DNA of 64,000 nucleotides, from contig OX388345.1 of assembly GCA_947579665.1 (NCBI GenBank), positions 31,525,849-31,589,848 on the forward strand. The letters run 5' to 3'. The position numbers were made by a program, and so were the translations under genes. This document shows positions 59,100 through 64,000 of the stretch, piece after piece (position 1 is the stretch's first letter; every line of letters begins with the position of its first letter). The notes under the pieces are model-generated. The model was not told where the DNA came from and did not search any database. It saw only the letters and a list, made by a program, of their open reading frames with translations. The stretch comes from Sympetrum striolatum (lineage: Eukaryota > Arthropoda > Insecta > Odonata > Libellulidae).

Positions 59100-59345
59100 T
59101 ATTTTTACGGGATAACACATCGGATTCAACAATGGGATCGGTCGTCAGGGGGATGAGTTGTTTACAACCTAGAATATTCACGAAATATTCGTATATTTTC
59201 ACCGATATTCTCGCAAATTCGAATCGAAAGTAAGATACCACGACCAAAGTAAGAATCTTTATTCAATTTTCTTTCTTTCTATGTTTATCTCGCTGACGTG
59301 CGACTATTCCTTCTAATTTAATTTTGCGAATGAAACAAACCCTGC
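59100..59345 (-). repeat. dispersed repeat family A, copy 4 (inverted)
   Basis: Reverse complement of the family seen at 17840 and 20460: GATTCAACAATGGGATCG, GGGGATGAGTTGTTTACAAC, GCAAATTCGAATCGAAAG and CCACGACCAAAGTAAGAATC occur in matching order. Confidence 0.6.
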
Positions 59346-61174
59346 ATGCGATGAAAATGAGTTTTACGTGTATGGAAAACTATCTGAACGATCTGTGTTC
59401 GAACCCCGTAAAATTGTCAAATGTAAATGCGAAAGTGATTCCTTCCAGGTCGCAGAGGACACATGTATAAAATTTGAAGCAAATGTTTCCGAAATAAATA
59501 TTATAAATATTTTTCAATCGATTTAATCCTATCTAAAAGGTACTAATCCTAAGTAATGAATCTGTCACAATGTCTCATCAGTATCTCAATTTGATTAAAT
59601 TCCGGAAGGCTTTTCAAAAACATTTCCGAAATTCCACACAATGCTATCTCAAAATTCCGATATGTTTGCCCGAATTTCATCCGATTTACTTTATTTAACT
59701 GGCAACATCGAGGAATCGTATTGGGTAATTTAGTTTTTGGTGAACAAACGCTGTTTTACGTGCATAGATAGGTAAGGTAACCTCCACCACCTCACTTACG
59801 TATGTCGAGCAACGAAATATTCCGCCTTTTACACGTTCGTCGATAGCCTCGGTTTATTCAAAGAGAAAAAGGTGATTGTTTTCATCTGTTTAATAAAAAA
59901 TAAACGGTAAAATACGCGTATTCACGTATATTTAAAACATATGCCAATACTGCCCAATGATGCCCCATACGAGTAGAATTTGTAGCTATAATTTCGGTGG
60001 TATTTCATTGAAATGCTCATCCTTTAACGTACCAAGCCGTAAACTTTGTTTCCTATTGCCTCCTCAGACAAAATGGATTAGTTTACCTTTCGCAGTTGTT
60101 TGATACGGGATTTTTACCGGCGAATTTAACCTCAAAGGCACGCAGTTTTACATTCATACAATTCGGATTACTCCACTCCTTAAATCCGGGACCTTAAGTA
60201 ACTTAAAAGTCTAAAGTAACTGAAAATCTTTGTTTCCCGACAAAACGAAAGGCACCTGCCAAATAATTCTAGCGAAGGAGTGGGAGAGGGTTAGTTTTCG
60301 GGAGTTAGCAAATCGCTCGAGCGTCGAAGACCGAGCCTGTAACATAAGGGTCGGCTAAAATTGCCATATCTAAATATTTCTCGACGTCAGTTCTGCCAAC
60401 TATATTTTCGATCAATAGAGAGGATGAAAACATAGCCATATTTATTTTGCTATTCAAAATTAAAATACAGACACATTTCAGTAAAATGAAATTTGTCCAT
60501 AATTCTACGTCCATTTTCTATAGTAGGGGTATCGAATTCCTATATAAAACTCTTTTCACATGAGTTTTTAATATGATTAGCAAGAATTGAACATGAAATA
60601 GGCTGATTGTTAGACTTAACATCCCGATGAAGACAGAGAAACTGGATTTGAGGATTCTATTGCGCCCAGCCGCACCGCGCAACGCTGACGAAAAATCAAC
60701 CGCAATCCCAGGGCAGCGGGTGAAATGAAAGAGTTTCTTCAGATTCCATATCTAGAAGCCTTGTAGATTGGCGTGGTTTAAGACACTTTATAGCCCATTT
60801 ACCTATTCCTTACTTTTTCTCGAAATTCGGCCCAAAATGGCGTCCACGATTTTGTTGCTTCAAATGAGCAAATACTTATCTTTTGGTGGAAAAAAATTCA
60901 TTGCATCGAAAGACAAAAAGTAATTATAGGTTACTGCGTCGTTGTTTTTTCCAATAGTTTTTCGTGAAATTCTCTAAAAGTCAACAAAGTTGAATATTTC
61001 TGCGAAAAATCCGAGACTGATTTCCTGTGAAAATTTCTCAAGTTTGACGCCCTGTATCTTTTCGTTGCCTGGCAATATTAAAATACGACAAACGGAAACA
61101 TTAAATTCGATCCTTTTTCAATGGCTATGGGAAGTTTCAATTGTCATAGAAAACTATCTTTGGTCCAAAGCCCG
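59346..61174. other. non-coding, nothing recognised
   Basis: AT-rich sequence between dispersed family A copy 4 and repeat family C; no exon or RNA gene recognised. Confidence 0.35.
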
Positions 61175-61309
61175 TTTTTTACTTTCTCCATATACGAAGT
61201 ATAGAGAAAGTATTGTTTTCATGAAAAAATTCGACTTCGAGATTTCAACGGAAATACACGTTTTGGGGTCCCTAGAACACGTTTTGACCATTTTCTGAAT
61301 GATGTCTGT

Positions 61310-61364
<55 letters not shown>

Positions 61365-62758
61365 TGTGTGTGTGTGTATGTGTGTGTGTGATAATGGACG
61401 TTCTAACTCGAAAACTAAAAGTCGTATCAATACCAAACTTCATATATAGTACTGTTGTGTGTGCTGTCAGAGTTGATTAGTTTTTGGAGTATATCCGTTA
61501 ACCGGAAGTCGAGCTTTATTCATTAAAGCTCATTTCCGGTTTTCAAAATATCTCCATAAATATGATATATACGTCTATTGTATTACTTATAAAAGTTTTA
61601 GATAGTATAATTTACTATAACTTTTGTATTTTACATATTTTTGTATCACCGGTTCATTAGGAGTTATTCGTGAAATACTGATAAACCGGAAGAAGATGAT
61701 TATGTACTTTGTGGGCGCTCTAACATGAAAACTATTTGTCGGATCAACACCAAATTTCATATATAGTATTTTGGTTAGTGTCGTTAGAGTTGATTAGTTT
61801 TTGGAGTAAACCGGCTGACCGGAAGTCGAGCTTCATTCTTCAAAGCTCATTTCCGGTTTTCAAAATATCTCCATTAATATGATATTTAGGTATATACTAT
61901 TATTTATAAAAGTTTTAGAAAATGTAATGTACTATAACTTTTGTATGAAACATATTTTTGCATCACTGATAGTTTAGGAGTTATCCATGAAATACTGATA
62001 AACCGGAAGTTGCTGATTATGTACGTTGTGTAAAGCTCATTTCTGGTTTTCAAAATATATCCATAAATATGATATATTGGTATATTGTATTCCCTATAAA
62101 AGTTTTAGATAATATAATTTACTATAACTTTTGTATTTAACATATTTTTGTATAACCGGTTGATTAGGAGTTATTCGTGAAATACTGATAAACCGGAAGA
62201 AGATGATTATGTACTTTGTGGGCGCTCTAACATGAAAACTATTTGTCGGATCAACACCAAATTTCATATATAGTATTTTGGTTAGTGTCGTTAGAGTTGA
62301 TTAGTTTTTGGAGTAAATCGGTTAACCGGAAGTTGAGCTTAATTCTTCAAAGCTCATTTCCGGTTTTCAAAATATCTCCATAAATATGGTATTTAGGTAT
62401 GTACTATTATTTGTAAAAGTTTTAGAAAATGTAATTTACTATAACTTTTGGTTGAAACATATTTTTGTATCACTGATTGTGTAGGAGTTATTCATGAAAT
62501 ACTGATAAACCGGAAGTTGCTGATTATGTACGTTGTGGGCGCTCTGGGCTCTATGGGCGAAAGGCCAATTTCATCGTTTTTCATAGATCATGTCCCGTAA
62601 AAATTATTTATCATGTTTTTGGCATCAAAGATAATATATAATATTAATAACTCAAATTCCAAGTTTAGATGGAATATAGAGTTCGAAATTATTGCGGTAG
62701 ATAAATATTTACATCTTATGTATATGGAGAAAGTCATGTGCTGGCCACATCAGATTTT
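61175..62758 (+). repeat. repeat family C, three further units with (GT)n
   Basis: It opens with an inverted pair ACTTTCTCCATATAC / GTATAGAGAAAGT near 61182-61212. Three units follow (AGAGTTGATTAG near 61470, 61785 and 62290), each with CCGGAAGT and TTTCCGGTTTTCAAAATAT words, and it ends CATGTGCTGGCCACATCAGA at 62733-62752, exactly as at 58081. Non-coding. Confidence 0.82.
61306..61390. repeat. (GT)n microsatellite
   Basis: GT dinucleotide run of about 85 bases with a few interruptions, at the same place within family C as the 57479 tract. Confidence 0.95.
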
Positions 62759-62766
62759 TTTTATTT

Positions 62767-62935
62767 CAGCGCTCTGCGAGGCGACGATGATCGTGGGCCC
62801 CAGCGGGAGCTTGTGCGCATGCGCGATGACGTAGACACTCGCGGGCATGTCCTCGAAACTGACGTTTATCTTGGACGTCGCGTTTTGGGCCGCGACGAGC
62901 GCTACGATGCGTGGCGGCGAGCGAACTAACCAACC
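62767..62935 (-). other. GC-rich exon-like island, product not recognised
   Basis: The sequence is much richer in GC than its surroundings and directly abuts the end of repeat family C. On the minus strand the frame reading RIVALVAAQNATSKINV, EDMPASVYVIAHAHKLPLG and PTIIVASQSAE has strongly G/C-biased third positions, which favours coding on that strand. On the plus strand a good acceptor-like tract (TTTTTTTATTTCAG) precedes it. I cannot assign a family. It could be a broken exon, a transposed gene fragment or chance. Confidence 0.35.
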
Positions 62936-62959
62936 CTCCCCCCCCCCCCCTACGACCCG

Positions 62960-64000
62960 TGAATGAATGCACGAATATGAAAACTTTGGAACAAGGTTTG
63001 TGGTTGAAATCAATTGAAAATCCTGTTTTAACAAAAAGTATGGCCTTCATTTGCAATAAAGTAAAATCAACATCATTTAGCAATTTCAAGAATTTCACAG
63101 CTAGTAAAAATTATCTCCATTCACATAACAAATGCACTACGTAAAATATTTCAGGCTGGAAATATCAGCCCGTACTATATGTATAACATACAGGTTATAT
63201 GCCCGTACAGTATAACAGATTCTCTGTTTCTCTCACTTTCGAACATAAATTGTGATACATTGTATTCATTAGGTGACCAACACCCGTCAGTATATCTAAA
63301 AGGTTCACCTTTATAGACTAGAAAATAGCTCCTGTCCGAGGGCTTTTAATTTCGCTATACCACACGGAGAAAGATACAAGAAATGAATTATACAGAAAAT
63401 ACATCAACTCCTTTGAAACGGGTCTTTATTCACAACATAACGTTTCAAGAGTTTTCTCTGATTAGCAACAATTAAGCCTTTCTCGAATTCATATTACCAT
63501 ATTTTCGAAGTTTATTGGTTTTTCTATTTTTGTTTTTAAGAAAAGATACTAAAATTACTTGAAGATAAAGCTTTTAAAGTTATTATTCATTGACCATAGA
63601 CCTTAGGGAAACATTGTTATGAATACAGGTCAGTTTCCAAGGAGATGATAGTTCGGATTCGTTGTCAGAACTTGTGAAATGTTGGACTTTAATTGTTTGG
63701 TAATAACGATTACAACTAGGCAACATTAAACTTAAGCGACTCTTATACTCAATGTGAAATGATTTCGCATTGTCCTTGAGGAAAGCAGTTCCGTTTTATT
63801 TTCCGTTTAATCATGTCTAGATTAAACCGTGAATTTAATGTTGTACTTGTTTGAGAAAGACGTAGTGAAATAAATGTGTCCTTTCCTATGACGTCTTTTA
63901 TATTTCCAAGCGGCTAATTTTTCGTCATCGCAGTCTCGACTTCAGCCACACATACTCTCCTCTGCAGACAGGCGAGTGAGAAGCGGAAATTGAATTTAGG
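62960..64000. other. non-coding, nothing recognised
   Basis: AT-rich sequence to the window end. No convincing exon, RNA gene or repeat end was seen. Confidence 0.35.

Noticed and set aside
1..64000. CRISPR array or bacterial operon
   Set aside because: No short regular direct repeats with unique spacers and no ribosome-binding-site/operon structure; introns and transposons are clearly eukaryotic.

Overview
The window looks like nuclear DNA of an arthropod, most likely an insect. It is AT-rich and has small exons with GT/AG introns, a TATA promoter, and an unusually broad set of decayed transposable elements (hAT, Tigger/pogo, THAP-DDE, Penelope-like, LINE, MITEs). No species can be named from sequence alone. 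Genes fill only a few percent of the 64 kb.

Layout. Bases 1-7013 hold the last five exons and probable 3'UTR of a cyclic-nucleotide phosphodiesterase most like PDE10. Bases 7.7-11.8 kb hold a broken hAT transposase on the minus strand and minisatellites. Bases 12246-17289 are a Tigger-like transposon bounded by TA. A LINE fragment and a hAT element inserted into it, and a hAT MITE inserted into that hAT; the target duplications are readable. Bases 17.8-27.8 kb are dispersed repeats, including two copies of a repeat offset by 1164 bp and built of 150-176 bp monomers that each carry a tRNA T-arm-like box, and a 479-bp MITE.

Bases 28-36.6 kb are the main host locus. First comes a small gene for a secreted protein with a TATA promoter. 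Next is an apparently intact six-exon gene (273 aa) joining an N-terminal PB1 domain to a C-terminal Neuralized homology repeat (NHR). The segment around the secreted-protein gene is duplicated in intron 2 of the PB1-NHR gene, where a 358-bp microhomology deletion removed promoter, start codon and signal peptide.

Bases 41.8-45.4 kb hold a convergent pair: a THAP domain plus DDE_Tnp_4 remnant on the plus strand, and a spliced SWIM-like zinc-finger gene on the minus strand whose intron contains a TA-flanked pogo-like transposon. The pair resembles a decayed two-gene THAP/DDE_4 transposon of the ISL2EU type. Bases 47.2-51.6 kb contain two Penelope-like GIY-YIG endonuclease remnants and a foldback-like element. 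Bases 50.9-53.0 kb are a third copy of the tRNA-like monomer repeat. The rest, to 64 kb, is LINE fragments, a pogo-like MITE, AT-rich repeats with (GT)n tracts, and one GC-rich exon-like island at 62.8 kb.

The most unusual observations are the PB1-NHR architecture, a family of hammerhead-ribozyme-like motifs at seven sites (two flanking a Penelope-like fragment), and the tandem tRNA-like monomer arrays.
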